64,000 nt of DNA from positions 6,076,001 to 6,140,000 of the forward strand of contig JAJQJQ010000003.1 of the NCBI GenBank assembly GCA_028622995.1. Direction: 5' to 3'. Position numbers and translations under genes: made by a program. Positions 12,540-27,000 of the stretch are shown here, piece after piece. The DNA comes from Panagrolaimus kolymaensis (taxonomy: Eukaryota > Nematoda > Chromadorea > Rhabditida > Panagrolaimidae). Position 1 is the first letter of the stretch; the number at the start of each line of letters is the position of its first letter. The notes beneath the pieces were generated by a model. It was not told the DNA's origin and ran no database searches. It worked only from the letters and a program-made list of their open reading frames with translations.

Positions 12540-15500
12540 ATTCTAATACAAAATCAGTAAATTTGAATAATTTATGTTAAACTTTCATTTCAAACCAACA
12601 TAGCTCGATCAGAACCTTTACTTTTGCTATTGAAAACAAGATCGATTTTTGAAGGTTTTTATGTGTACTAACACATCTGATAAACAAATTTTTTTTAAAG
12701 CTTACTTATTTATGACTTTAGAATTTATTTTTACTTTATTAAAGCATTTTTTGATTGAAGTGAAAAAGCAATAATTTTTGAATGCTTCCAAATCGTCACC
12801 ATAGTATTTGATTTAAAAATGGATGTAAAAATGCATAAAAATTGATAAAAAGAAAGTAATTTTCCTCTCCAAATTTTTTTCTAATTCAAAAAGTTTTTAA
12901 TTAAATTTCTTGATACAAAGCTTGATGCTTGTGATCATTTGATCAAAAAATGTTCATCGATTGAGGTACTTCCAATGGACGGAGCTCAAAATCCTCTTGG
13001 GAATAATTTTAATATATTTAATAATGAATATTGAAAACAAAAAAACAGCAGAAAAAAAAAAATTCTAATACAAAATCAGTAAATTTGAATAATTTATGTT
13101 AAACTTTCATTTCAAACCAACATAGCTCGATCAGAACCTTTACTTTTGCTATTGAAAACAAGATCGATTTTTGAAGGTTTTTATGTGTACTAACACATCT
13201 GATAAACAAATTTTTTTTTAAAGCTTACTTATTTATGACTTTAGAATTTATTTTTACTTTATTAAAGCATTTTTTGATTGAAGTGAAAAAGCAATAATTT
13301 TTGAATGCTTCCAAATCGTCACCATAGTATTTGATTTAAAAAATGGATGTAAAAATGCATAAAAATTGATAAAAATAAAGTAATTTTCCTCTCCAAATTT
13401 TTTTCTAATTCAAAAAGTTTTTAATTAAATTTCTTGATACAAAGCTTGATGCTTGTGATCATTTGATCAAAAAATGTTCATCGATTGAGGTACTTCCAAT
13501 GGACGGAGCTCAAAATCCTCTTGGGAATAATTTTAATATATTTAATAATGAATATTGAAAACAAAAAAACAGCAGAAAAAAAAAATTCTAATACAAAATC
13601 AGTAAATTTGAATAATTTATGTTAAACTTTCATTTCAAACCAACATAGCTCGATCAGAACCTTTACTTTTGCTATTGAAAACAAGATCGATTTTTGAAGG
13701 TTTTTATGTGTACTAACACATCTGATAAACAAATTTTTTTTAAAGCTTACTTATTTATGACTTTAGAATTTATTTTTACTTTATTAAAGCATTTTTTGAT
13801 TGAAGTGAAAAAGCAATAATTTTTGAATGCTTCCAAATCGTCACCATAGTATTTGATTTAAAAATGGATGTAAAAATGCATAAAAATTGATAAAAATAAA
13901 GTAATTTTCCTCTCCAAATTTTTTTCTAATTCAAAAAGTTTTTAATTAAATTTCTTGATACAAAGCTTGATGCTTGTGATCATTTGATCAAAAAATGTTC
14001 ATCGATTGAGGTACTTCCAATGGACGGAGCTCAAAATCCTCTTGGGAATAATTTTAATATATTTAATAATGAATATTGAAAACAAAAAAACAGCAGAAAA
14101 AAAAAATTCTAATACAAAATCAGTAAATTTGAATAATTTATGTTAAACTTTCATTTCAAACCAACATAGCTCGATCAGAACCTTTACTTTTGCTATTGAA
14201 AACAAGATCGATTTTTGAAGGTTTTTATGTGTACTAACACATCTGATAAACAAATTTTTTTTAAAGCTTACTTATTTATGACTTTAGAATTTATTTTTAC
14301 TTTATTAAAGCATTTTTTGATTGAAGTGAAAAAGCAATAATTTTTGAATGCTTCCAAATCGTCACCATAGTATTTGATTTAAAAATGGATGTAAAAATGC
14401 ATAAAAATTGATAAAAATAAAGTAATTTTCCTCTCCAAATTTTTTTCTAATTCAAAAAGTTTTTAATTAAATTTCTTGATACAAAGCTTGATGCTTGTGA
14501 TCATTTGATCAAAAAATGTTCATCGATTGAGGTACTTCCAATGGACGGAGCTCAAAATCCTCTTGGGAATAATTTTAATATATTTAATAATGAATATTGA
14601 AAACAAAAAAACAGTAGAAAAAAAAAATTCTAATACAAAATCAGTAAATTTGAATAATTTATGTTAAACTTTCATTTCAAACCAACATAGCTCGATCAGA
14701 ACCTTTACTTTTGCTATTGAAAACAAGATCGATTTTTGAAGGTTTTTATGTGTACTAACACATCTGATAAACAAATTTTTTTTAAAGCTTACTTATTTAT
14801 GACTTTAGAATTTATTTTTACTTTATTAAAGCATTTTTTGATTGAAGTGAAAAAGCAATAATTTTTGAATGCTTCCAAATCGTCACCATAGTATTTGATT
14901 TAAAAATGGATGTAAAAATGCATAAAAATTGATAAAAATAAAGTAATTTTCCTCTCCAAATTTTTTTCTAATTCAAAAAGTTTTTAATTAAATTTCTTGA
15001 TACAAAGCTTGATGCTTGTGATCATTTGATCAAAAAATGTTCATCGATTGAGGTACTTCCAATGGACGGAGCTCAAAATCCTCTTGGGAATAATTTTAAT
15101 ATATTTAATAATGAATATTGAAAACAAAAAAACAGCAGAAAAAAAAAATTCTAATACAAAATCAGTAAATTTGAATAATTTATGTTAAACTTTCATTTCA
15201 AACCAACATAGCTCGATCAGAACCTTTACTTTTGCTATTGAAAACAAGATCGATTTTTGAAGGTTTTTATGTGTACTAACACATCTGATAAACAAATTTT
15301 TTTTAAAGCTTACTTATTTATGACTTTAGAATTTATTTTTACTTTATTAAAGCATTTTTTGATTGAAGTGAAAAAGCAATAATTTTTGAATGCTTCCAAA
15401 TCGTCACCATAGTATTTGATTTAAAAAATGGATGTAAAAATGCATAAAAATTGATAAAAATAAAGTAATTTTCCTCTCCAAATTTTTTTCTAATTCAAAA

Positions 15501-15641
15501 AGTTTTTAATTAAATTTCTTGATACAAAGCTTGATGCTTGTGATCATTTGATCAAAAAATGTTCATCGATTGAGGTACTTCCAATGGACGGAGCTCAAAA
15601 TCCTCTTGGGAATAATTTTAATATATTTAATAATGAATATT

Positions 15642-15670
15642 GAAAACAACAAAAGCTCAGAAAAAAAAAT
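15642..15670. repeat. Tail A to tail B hybrid with A-to-C tag
   Basis: Tail A runs through gaaaac (C at 15647), then aacaaaa with a C at 15650 where other copies have A, then the B-type gctcag ending and B-type head. The identical hybrid with the same C recurs at 29207-29235, 13,565 bases (26 copies) away. Confidence 0.8.
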
Positions 15671-16713
15671 TTCTAATACAAAATCAGAAAATTTGAATAA
15701 TTTATGTTAAACTTTCATTTCAAACCAACATAGCTCGATCAGAACCTTTACTTTTGCTATTGAAAACAAGATCGATTTTTGAAGGTTTTTATGTGTACTA
15801 ACACATCTGATAAACAAATTTTTTTTAAAGCTTACTTATTTATGACTTTAGAATTTATTTTTACTTTATTAAAGCATTTTTTGATTGAAGTGAAAAAGCA
15901 ATAATTTTTGAATGCTTCCAAATCGTCACCATAGTATTTGATTTAAAAATGGATGTAAAAATGCATAAAAATTGATAAAAATAAAGTAATTTTCCTCTCC
16001 AAATTTTTTTCTAATTCAAAAAGTTTTTAATTAAATTTCTTGATACAAAGCTTGATGCTTGTGATCATTTGATCAAAAAATGTTCATCGATTGAGGTACT
16101 TCCAATGGACGGAGCTCAAAATCCTCTTGGGAATAATTTTAATATATTTAATAATGAATATTGAAAACAAAAAAACAGCAGAAAAAAAAAATTCTAATAC
16201 AAAATCAGTAAATTTGAATAATTTATGTTAAACTTTCATTTCAAACCAACATAGCTCGATCAGAACCTTTACTTTTGCTATTGAAAACAAGATCGATTTT
16301 TGAAGGTTTTTATGTGTACTAACACATCTGATAAACAAATTTTTTTTAAAGCTTACTTATTTATGACTTTAGAATTTATTTTTACTTTATTAAAGCATTT
16401 TTTGATTGAAGTGAAAAAGCAATAATTTTTGAATGCTTCCAAATCGTCACCATAGTATTTGATTTAAAAAATGGATGTAAAAATGCATAAAAATTGATAA
16501 AAATAAAGTAATTTTCCTCTCCAAATTTTTTTCTAATTCAAAAAGTTTTTAATTAAATTTCTTGATACAAAGCTTGATGCTTGTGATCATTTGATCAAAA
16601 AATGTTCATCGATTGAGGTACTTCCAATGGACGGAGCTCAAAATCCTCTTGGGAATAATTTTAATATATTTAATAATGAATATTGAAAACAAAAAAACAG
16701 CAGAAAAAAAAAA

Positions 16714-17755
16714 TTCTAATACAAAATCAGTAAATTTGAATAATTTATGTTAAACTTTCATTTCAAACCAACATAGCTCGATCAGAACCTTTACTTTTGC
16801 TATTGAAAACAAGATCGATTTTTGAAGGTTTTTATGTGTACTAACACATCTGATAAACAAATTTTTTTTAAGGCTTACTTATTTATGACTTTAGAATTTA
16901 TTTTTACTTTATTAAAGCATTTTTTGATTGAAGTGAAAAAGCAATAATTTTTGAATGCTTCCAAATCGTCACCATAGTATTTGATTTAAAAATGGATGTA
17001 AAAATGCATAAAAATTGATAAAAATAAAGTAATTTTCCTCTCCAAATTTTTTTCTAATTCAAAAAGTTTTTAATTAAATTTCTTGATACAAAGCTTGATG
17101 CTTGTGATCATTTGATCAAAAAATGTTCATCGATTGAGGTACTTCCAATGGACGGAGCTCAAAATCCTCTTGGGAATAATTTTAATATATTTAATAATGA
17201 ATATTGAAAACAAAAAAACAGCAGAAAAAAAAAATTCTAATACAAAATCAGTAAATTTGAATAATTTATGTTAAACTTTCATTTCAAACCAACATAGCTC
17301 GATCAGAACCTTTACTTTTGCTATTGAAAACAAGATCGATTTTTGAAGGTTTTTATGTGTACTAACACATCTGATAAACAAATTTTTTTTAAGGCTTACT
17401 TATTTATGACTTTAGAATTTATTTTTACTTTATTAAAGCATTTTTTGATTGAAGTGAAAAAGCAATAATTTTTGAATGCTTCCAAATCGTCACCATAGTA
17501 TTTGATTTAAAAATGGATGTAAAAATGCATAAAAATTGATAAAAATAAAGTAATTTTCCTCTCCAAATTTTTTTCTAATTCAAAAAGTTTTTAATTAAAT
17601 TTCTTGATACAAAGCTTGATGCTTGTGATCATTTGATCAAAAAATGTTCATTGTTTGAGGTACTTCCAACGGAGGCAATCGAAAATCCTTTTTCTAATAA
17701 ATTCTTAAATAATTAATTATGAATTTAGAAAAGAAAAAAAGCTCAGAAAAAAAAA
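16714..17755. repeat. Two adjacent copies sharing an A-to-G change
   Basis: Two consecutive T8/A5 copies both read aaggctt instead of aaagctt (G at 16872 and 17393, 521 bases apart), destroying one AAGCTT site in each. The first carries tail A, the second tail B. They are probably a one-copy duplication in which one tail was later exchanged, or the duplication preceded the tail switch. Confidence 0.72.
17652..17755. repeat. Tail-B segment 4
   Basis: Isolated B-type tail, the only complete one between 6788 and 46873. Followed by a B-type head. Confidence 0.85.
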
Positions 17756-19318
17756 TTTCTAATACAAAATCAGAAAATTTGAATAATTTATGTTAAACTT
17801 TCATTTCAAACCAACATAGCTCGATCAGAACCTTTACTTTTGCTATTGAAAACAAGATCGATTTTTGAAGGTTTTTATGTGTACTAACACATCTGATAAA
17901 CAAATTTTTTTTAAAGCTTACTTATTTATGACTTTAGAATTTATTTTTACTTTATTAAAGCATTTTTTGATTGAAGTGAAAAAGCAATAATTTTTGAATG
18001 CTTCCAAATCGTCACCATAGTATTTGATTTAAAAATGGATGTAAAAATGCATAAAAATTGATAAAAATAAAGTAATTTTCCTCTCCAAATTTTTTTCTAA
18101 TTCAAAAAGTTTTTAATTAAATTTCTTGATACAAAGCTTGATGCTTGTGATCATTTGATCAAAAAATGTTCATCGATTGAGGTACTTCCAATGGACGGAG
18201 CTCAAAATCCTCTTGGGAATAATTTTAATATATTTAATAATGAATATTGAAAACAAAAAAACAGCAGAAAAAAAAAATTCTAATACAAAATCAGTAAATT
18301 TGAATAATTTATGTTAAACTTTCATTTCAAACCAACATAGCTCGATCAGAACCTTTACTTTTGCTATTGAAAACAAGATCGATTTTTGAAGGTTTTTATG
18401 TGTACTAACACATCTGATAAACAAATTTTTTTTAAAGCTTACTTATTTATGACTTTAGAATTTATTTTTACTTTATTAAAGCATTTTTTGATTGAAGTGA
18501 AAAAGCAATAATTTTTGAATGCTTCCAAATCGTCACCATAGTATTTGATTTAAAAATGGATGTAAAAATGCATAAAAATTGATAAAAATAAAGTAATTTT
18601 CCTCTCCAAATTTTTTTCTAATTCAAAAAGTTTTTAATTAAATTTCTTGATACAAAGCTTGATGCTTGTGATCATTTGATCAAAAAATGTTCATCGATTG
18701 AGGTACTTCCAATGGACGGAGCTCAAAATCCTCTTGGGAATAATTTTAATATATTTAATAATGAATATTGAAAACAAAAAAACAGCAGAAAAAAAAAATT
18801 CTAATACAAAATCAGTAAATTTGAATAATTTATGTTAAACTTTCATTTCAAACCAACATAGCTCGATCAGAACCTTTACTTTTGCTATTGAAAACAAGAT
18901 CGATTTTTGAAGGTTTTTATGTGTACTAACACATCTGATAAACAAATTTTTTTTAAAGCTTACTTATTTATGACTTTAGAATTTATTTTTACTTTATTAA
19001 AGCATTTTTTGATTGAAGTGAAAAAGCAATAATTTTTGAATGCTTCCAAATCGTCACCATAGTATTTGATTTAAAAATGGATGTAAAAATGCATAAAAAT
19101 TGATAAAAATAAAGTAATTTTCCTCTCCAAATTTTTTTCTAATTCAAAAAGTTTTTAATTAAATTTCTTGATACAAAGCTTGATGCTTGTGATCATTTGA
19201 TCAAAAAATGTTCATCGATTGAGGTACTTCCAATGGACGGAGCTCAAAATCCTCTTGGGAATAATTTTAATATATTTAATAATGAATATTGAAAACAAAA
19301 AAACAGCAGAAAAAAAAA

Positions 19319-22300
19319 ATTCTAATACAAAATCAGTAAATTTGAATAATTTATGTTAAACTTTCATTTCAAACCAACATAGCTCGATCAGAACCTTTAC
19401 TTTTGCTATTGAAAACAAGATCGATTTTTGAAGGTTTTTATGTGTACTAACACATCTGATAAACAAATTTTTTTTAAAGCTTACTTATTTATGACTTTAG
19501 AATTTATTTTTACTTTATTAAAGCATTTTTTGATTGAAGTGAAAAAGCAATAATTTTTGAATGCTTCCAAATCGTCACCATAGTATTTGATTTAAAAATG
19601 GATGTAAAAATGCATAAAAATTGATAAAAATAAAGTAATTTTCCTCTCCAAATTTTTTTCTAATTCAAAAAGTTTTTAATTAAATTTCTTGATACAAAGC
19701 TTGATGCTTGTGATCATTTGATCAAAAAATGTTCATCGATTGAGGTACTTCCAATGGACGGAGCTCAAAATCCTCTTGGGAATAATTTTAATATATTTAA
19801 TAATGAATATTGAAAACAAAAAAACAGCAGAAAAAAAAAATTCTAATACAAAATCAGTAAATTTGAATAATTTATGTTAAACTTTCATTTCAAACCAACA
19901 TAGCTCGATCAGAACCTTTACTTTTGCTATTGAAAACAAGATCGATTTTTGAAGGTTTTTATGTGTACTAACACATCTGATAAACAAATTTTTTTTTAAA
20001 GCTTACTTATTTATGACTTTAGAATTTATTTTTACTTTATTAAAGCATTTTTTGATTGAAGTGAAAAAGCAATAATTTTTGAATGCTTCCAAATCGTCAC
20101 CATAGTATTTGATTTAAAAAATGGATGTAAAAATGCATAAAAATTGATAAAAATAAAGTAATTTTCCTCTCCAAATTTTTTTCTAATTCAAAAAGTTTTT
20201 AATTAAATTTCTTGATACAAAGCTTGATGCTTGTGATCATTTGATCAAAAAATGTTCATCGATTGAGGTACTTCCAATGGACGGAGCTCAAAATCCTCTT
20301 GGGAATAATTTTAATATATTTAATAATGAATATTGAAAACAAAAAAACAGCAGAAAAAAAAAATTCTAATACAAAATCAGTAAATTTGAATAATTTATGT
20401 TAAACTTTCATTTCAAACCAACATAGCTCGATCAGAACCTTTACTTTTGCTATTGAAAACAAGATCGATTTTTGAAGGTTTTTATGTGTACTAACACATC
20501 TGATAAACAAATTTTTTTTAAAGCTTACTTATTTATGACTTTAGAATTTATTTTTACTTTATTAAAGCATTTTTTGATTGAAGTGAAAAAGCAATAATTT
20601 TTGAATGCTTCCAAATCGTCACCATAGTATTTGATTTAAAAATGGATGTAAAAATGCATAAAAATTGATAAAAATAAAGTAATTTTCCTCTCCAAATTTT
20701 TTTCTAATTCAAAAAGTTTTTAATTAAATTTCTTGATACAAAGCTTGATGCTTGTGATCATTTGATCAAAAAATGTTCATCGATTGAGGTACTTCCAATG
20801 GACGGAGCTCAAAATCCTCTTGGGAATAATTTTAATATATTTAATAATGAATATTGAAAACAAAAAAACAGCAGAAAAAAAAAAATTCTAATACAAAATC
20901 AGTAAATTTGAATAATTTATGTTAAACTTTCATTTCAAACCAACATAGCTCGATCAGAACCTTTACTTTTGCTATTGAAAACAAGATCGATTTTTGAAGG
21001 TTTTTATGTGTACTAACACATCTGATAAACAAATTTTTTTTAAAGTTACTTATTTATGACTTTAGAATTTATTTTTACTTTATTAAAGCATTTTTTGATT
21101 GAAGTGAAAAAGCAATAATTTTTGAATGCTTACAAATCGTCACCATAGTATTTGATTTAAAAATGGATGTAAAAATGCATAAAAATTGATAAAAATAAAG
21201 TAATTTTCCTCTCCAAATTTTTTTCTAATTCAAAAAGTTTTTAATTAAATTTCTTGATACAAAGCTTGATGCTTGTGATCATTTGATCAAAAAATGTTCA
21301 TCGATTGAGGTACTTCCAATGGACGGAGCTCAAAATCCTCTTGGGAATAATTTTAATATATTTAATAATGAATATTGAAAACAAAAAAACAGCAGAAAAA
21401 AAAAATTCTAATACAAAATCAGTAAATTTGAATAATTTATGTTAAACTTTCATTTCAAACCAACATAGCTCGATCAGAACCTTTACTTTTGCTATTGAAA
21501 ACAAGATCGATTTTTGAAGGTTTTTATGTGTACTAACACATCTGATAAACAAATTTTTTTTAAAGCTTACTTATTTATGACTTTAGAATTTATTTTTACT
21601 TTATTAAAGCATTTTTTGATTGAAGTGAAAAAGCAATAATTTTTGAATGCTTCCAAATCGTCACCATAGTATTTGATTTAAAAATGGATGTAAAAATGCA
21701 TAAAAATTGATAAAAATAAAGTAATTTTCCTCTCCAAATTTTTTTCTAATTCAAAAAGTTTTTAATTAAATTTCTTGATACAAAGCTTGATGCTTGTGAT
21801 CATTTGATCAAAAAATGTTCATCGATTGAGGTACTTCCAATGGACGGAGCTCAAAATCCTCTTGGGAATAATTTTAATATATTTAATAATGAATATTGAA
21901 AACAAAAAAACAGCAGAAAAAAAAAATTCTAATACAAAATCAGTAAATTTGAATAATTTATGTTAAACTTTCATTTCAAACCAACATAGCTCGATCAGAA
22001 CCTTTACTTTTGCTATTGAAAACAAGATCGATTTTTGAAGGTTTTTATGTGTACTAACACATCTGATAAACAAATTTTTTTTTAAAGCTTACTTATTTAT
22101 GACTTTAGAATTTATTTTTACTTTATTAAAGCATTTTTTGATTGAAGTGAAAAAGCAATAATTTTTGAATGCTTCCAAATCGTCACCATAGTATTTGATT
22201 TAAAAAATGGATGTAAAAATGCATAAAAATTGATAAAAATAAAGTAATTTTCCTCTCCAAATTTTTTTCTAATTCAAAAAGTTTTTAATTAAATTTCTTG

Positions 22301-24013
22301 ATACAAAGCTTGATGCTTGTGATCATTTGATCAAAAAATGTTCATCGATTGAGGTACTTCCAATGGACGGAGCTCAAAATCCTCTTGGGAATAATTTTAA
22401 TATATTTAATAATGAATATTGAAAACAAAAAAACAGCAGAAAAAAAAAAATTCTAATACAAAATCAGTAAATTTGAATAATTTATGTTAAACTTTCATTT
22501 CAAACCAACATAGCTCGATCAGAACCTTTACTTTTGCTATTGAAAACAAGATCGATTTTTGAAGGTTTTTATGTGTACTAACACATCTGATAAACAAATT
22601 TTTTTTAAAGTTACTTATTTATGACTTTAGAATTTATTTTTACTTTATTAAAGCATTTTTTGATTGAAGTGAAAAAGCAATAATTTTTGAATGCTTACAA
22701 ATCGTCACCATAGTATTTGATTTAAAAATGGATGTAAAAATGCATAAAAATTGATAAAAATAAAGTAATTTTCCTCTCCAAATTTTTTTCTAATTCAAAA
22801 AGTTTTTAATTAAATTTCTTGATACAAAGCTTGATGCTTGTGATCATTTGATCAAAAAATGTTCATCGATTGAGGTACTTCCAATGGACGGAGCTCAAAA
22901 TCCTCTTGGGAATAATTTTAATATATTTAATAATGAATATTGAAAACAAAAAAACAGCAGAAAAAAAAAATTCTAATACAAAATCAGTAAATTTGAATAA
23001 TTTATGTTAAACTTTCATTTCAAACCAACATAGCTCGATCAGAACCTTTACTTTTGCTATTGAAAACAAGATCGATTTTTGAAGGTTTTTATGTGTACTA
23101 ACACATCTGATAAACAAATTTTTTTTAAAGCTTACTTATTTATGACTTTAGAATTTATTTTTACTTTATTAAAGCATTTTTTGATTGAAGTGAAAAAGCA
23201 ATAATTTTTGAATGCTTCCAAATCGTCACCATAGTATTTGATTTAAAAATGGATGTAAAAATGCATAAAAATTGATAAAAATAAAGTAATTTTCCTCTCC
23301 AAATTTTTTTCTAATTCAAAAAGTTTTTAATTAAATTTCTTGATACAAAGCTTGATGCTTGTGATCATTTGATCAAAAAATGTTCATCGATTGAGGTACT
23401 TCCAATGGACGGAGCTCAAAATCCTCTTGGGAATAATTTTAATATATTTAATAATGAATATTGAAAACAAAAAAACAGCAGAAAAAAAAAATTCTAATAC
23501 AAAATCAGTAAATTTGAATAATTTATGTTAAACTTTCATTTCAAACCAACATAGCTCGATCAGAACCTTTACTTTTGCTATTGAAAACAAGATCGATTTT
23601 TGAAGGTTTTTATGTGTACTAACACATCTGATAAACAAATTTTTTTTTAAAGCTTACTTATTTATGACTTTAGAATTTATTTTTACTTTATTAAAGCATT
23701 TTTTGATTGAAGTGAAAAAGCAATAATTTTTGAATGCTTCCAAATCGTCACCATAGTATTTGATTTAAAAAATGGATGTAAAAATGCATAAAAATTGATA
23801 AAAATAAAGTAATTTTCCTCTCCAAATTTTTTTCTAATTCAAAAAGTTTTTAATTAAATTTCTTGATACAAAGCTTGATGCTTGTGATCATTTGATCAAA
23901 AAATGTTCATCGATTGAGGTACTTCCAATGGACGGAGCTCAAAATCCTCTTGGGAATAATTTTAATATATTTAATAATGAATATTGAAAACAAAAAAACA
24001 GCAGAAAAAAAAA
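19319..24013. repeat. Nine-copy block, duplicated at 35499-40193
   Basis: Haplotype order is T8/A5, T9/A6, T8/A5, delta, T8/A5, T9/A6, delta, T8/A5, T9/A6. Here delta means a copy with an A11 junction before it, a missing C in aaagcttact (after 21045 and 22610) and C to A in gcttccaaatcg (21132 and 22697). The same order with both delta copies recurs 16,180 bases downstream, and block length is the same at 4,695 bases. The match breaks at the preceding and following copies. Confidence 0.8.
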
Positions 24014-27000
24014 ATTCTAATACAAAATCAGTAAATTTGAATAATTTATGTTAAACTTTCATTTCAAACCAACATAGCTCGATCAGAACCTTTACTTTTG
24101 CTATTGAAAACAAGATCGATTTTTGAAGGTTTTTATGTGTACTAACACATCTGATAAACAAATTTTTTTTTAAAGCTTACTTATTTATGACTTTAGAATT
24201 TATTTTTACTTTATTAAAGCATTTTTTGATTGAAGTGAAAAAGCAATAATTTTTGAATGCTTACAAATCGTCACCATAGTATTTGATTTAAAAAATGGAT
24301 GTAAAAATGCATAAAAATTGATAAAAATAAAGTAATTTTCCTCTCCAAATTTTTTTCTAATTCAAAAAGTTTTTAATTAAATTTCTTGATACAAAGCTTG
24401 ATGCTTGTGATCATTTGATCAAAAAATGTTCATCGATTGAGGTACTTCCAATGGACGGAGCTCAAAATCCTCTTGGGAATAATTTTAATATATTTAATAA
24501 TGAATATTGAAAACAAAAAAACAGCAGAAAAAAAAAAATTCTAATACAAAATCAGTAAATTTGAATAATTTATGTTAAACTTTCATTTCAAACCAACATA
24601 GCTCGATCAGAACCTTTACTTTTGCTATTGAAAACAAGATCGATTTTTGAAGGTTTTTATGTGTACTAACACATCTGATAAACAAATTTTTTTTTAAAGC
24701 TTACTTATTTATGACTTTAGAATTTATTTTTACTTTATTAAAGCATTTTTTGATTGAAGTGAAAAAGCAATAATTTTTGAATGCTTCCAAATCGTCACCA
24801 TAGTATTTGATTTAAAAAATGGATGTAAAAATGCATAAAAATTGATAAAAATAAAGTAATTTTCCTCTCCAAATTTTTTTCTAATTCAAAAAGTTTTTAA
24901 TTAAATTTCTTGATACAAAGCTTGATGCTTGTGATCATTTGATCAAAAAATGTTCATCGATTGAGGTACTTCCAATGGACGGAGCTCAAAATCCTCTTGG
25001 GAATAATTTTAATATATTTAATAATGAATATTGAAAACAAAAAAACAGCAGAAAAAAAAAATTCTAATACAAAATCAGTAAATTTGAATAATTTATGTTA
25101 AACTTTCATTTCAAACCAACATAGCTCGATCAGAACCTTTACTTTTGCTATTGAAAACAAGATCGATTTTTGAAGGTTTTTATGTGTACTAACACATCTG
25201 ATAAACAAATTTTTTTTTAAAGCTTACTTATTTATGACTTTAGAATTTATTTTTACTTTATTAAAGCATTTTTTGATTGAAGTGAAAAAGCAATAATTTT
25301 TGAATGCTTACAAATCGTCACCATAGTATTTGATTTAAAAAATGGATGTAAAAATGCATAAAAATTGATAAAAATAAAGTAATTTTCCTCTCCAAATTTT
25401 TTTCTAATTCAAAAAGTTTTTAATTAAATTTCTTGATACAAAGCTTGATGCTTGTGATCATTTGATCAAAAAATGTTCATCGATTGAGGTACTTCCAATG
25501 GACGGAGCTCAAAATCCTCTTGGGAATAATTTTAATATATTTAATAATGAATATTGAAAACAAAAAAACAGCAGAAAAAAAAAATTCTAATACAAAATCA
25601 GTAAATTTGAATAATTTATGTTAAACTTTCATTTCAAACCAACATAGCTCGATCAGAACCTTTACTTTTGCTATTGAAAACAAGATCGATTTTTGAAGGT
25701 TTTTATGTGTACTAACACATCTGATAAACAAATTTTTTTTAAAGCTTACTTATTTATGACTTTAGAATTTATTTTTACTTTATTAAAGCATTTTTTGATT
25801 GAAGTGAAAAAGCAATAATTTTTGAATGCTTCCAAATCGTCACCATAGTATTTGATTTAAAAATGGATGTAAAAATGCATAAAAATTGATAAAAATAAAG
25901 TAATTTTCCTCTCCAAATTTTTTTCTAATTCAAAAAGTTTTTAATTAAATTTCTTGATACAAAGCTTGATGCTTGTGATCATTTGATCAAAAAATGTTCA
26001 TCGATTGAGGTACTTCCAATGGACGGAGCTCAAAATCCTCTTGGGAATAATTTTAATATATTTAATAATGAATATTGAAAACAAAAAAACAGCAGAAAAA
26101 AAAAATTCTAATACAAAATCAGTAAATTTGAATAATTTATGTTAAACTTTCATTTCAAACCAACATAGCTCGATCAGAACCTTTACTTTTGCTATTGAAA
26201 ACAAGATCGATTTTTGAAGGTTTTTATGTGTACTAACACATCTGATAAACAAATTTTTTTTTAAAGCTTACTTATTTATGACTTTAGAATTTATTTTTAC
26301 TTTATTAAAGCATTTTTTGATTGAAGTGAAAAAGCAATAATTTTTGAATGCTTCCAAATCGTCACCATAGTATTTGATTTAAAAAATGGATGTAAAAATG
26401 CATAAAAATTGATAAAAATAAAGTAATTTTCCTCTCCAAATTTTTTTCTAATTCAAAAAGTTTTTAATTAAATTTCTTGATACAAAGCTTGATGCTTGTG
26501 ATCATTTGATCAAAAAATGTTCATCGATTGAGGTACTTCCAATGGACGGAGCTCAAAATCCTCTTGGGAATAATTTTAATATATTTAATAATGAATATTG
26601 AAAACAAAAAAACAGCAGAAAAAAAAAATTCTAATACAAAATCAGTAAATTTGAATAATTTATGTTAAACTTTCATTTCAAACCAACATAGCTCGATCAG
26701 AACCTTTACTTTTGCTATTGAAAACAAGATCGATTTTTGAAGGTTTTTATGTGTACTAACACATCTGATAAACAAATTTTTTTTAAAGCTTACTTATTTA
26801 TGACTTTAGAATTTATTTTTACTTTATTAAAGCATTTTTTGATTGAAGTGAAAAAGCAATAATTTTTGAATGCTTCCAAATCGTCACCATAGTATTTGAT
26901 TTAAAAATGGATGTAAAAATGCATAAAAATTGATAAAAATAAAGTAATTTTCCTCTCCAAATTTTTTTCTAATTCAAAAAGTTTTTAATTAAATTTCTTG

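Larger units (their letters stand above)
12540..19318. repeat. Array segment: copies 25-37
   Basis: Thirteen copies, mostly T8/A5; the copy at about 13063 is T9/A6 and those at about 15149 and 16192 are T8/A6. Private changes: T to G at 12852 and C to T at 14615. The segment contains the A-to-B hybrid at 15642-15660, the paired aaggctt copies (changes at 16872 and 17393) and one tail-B segment at 17652-17755. No gene is present. Confidence 0.87.
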
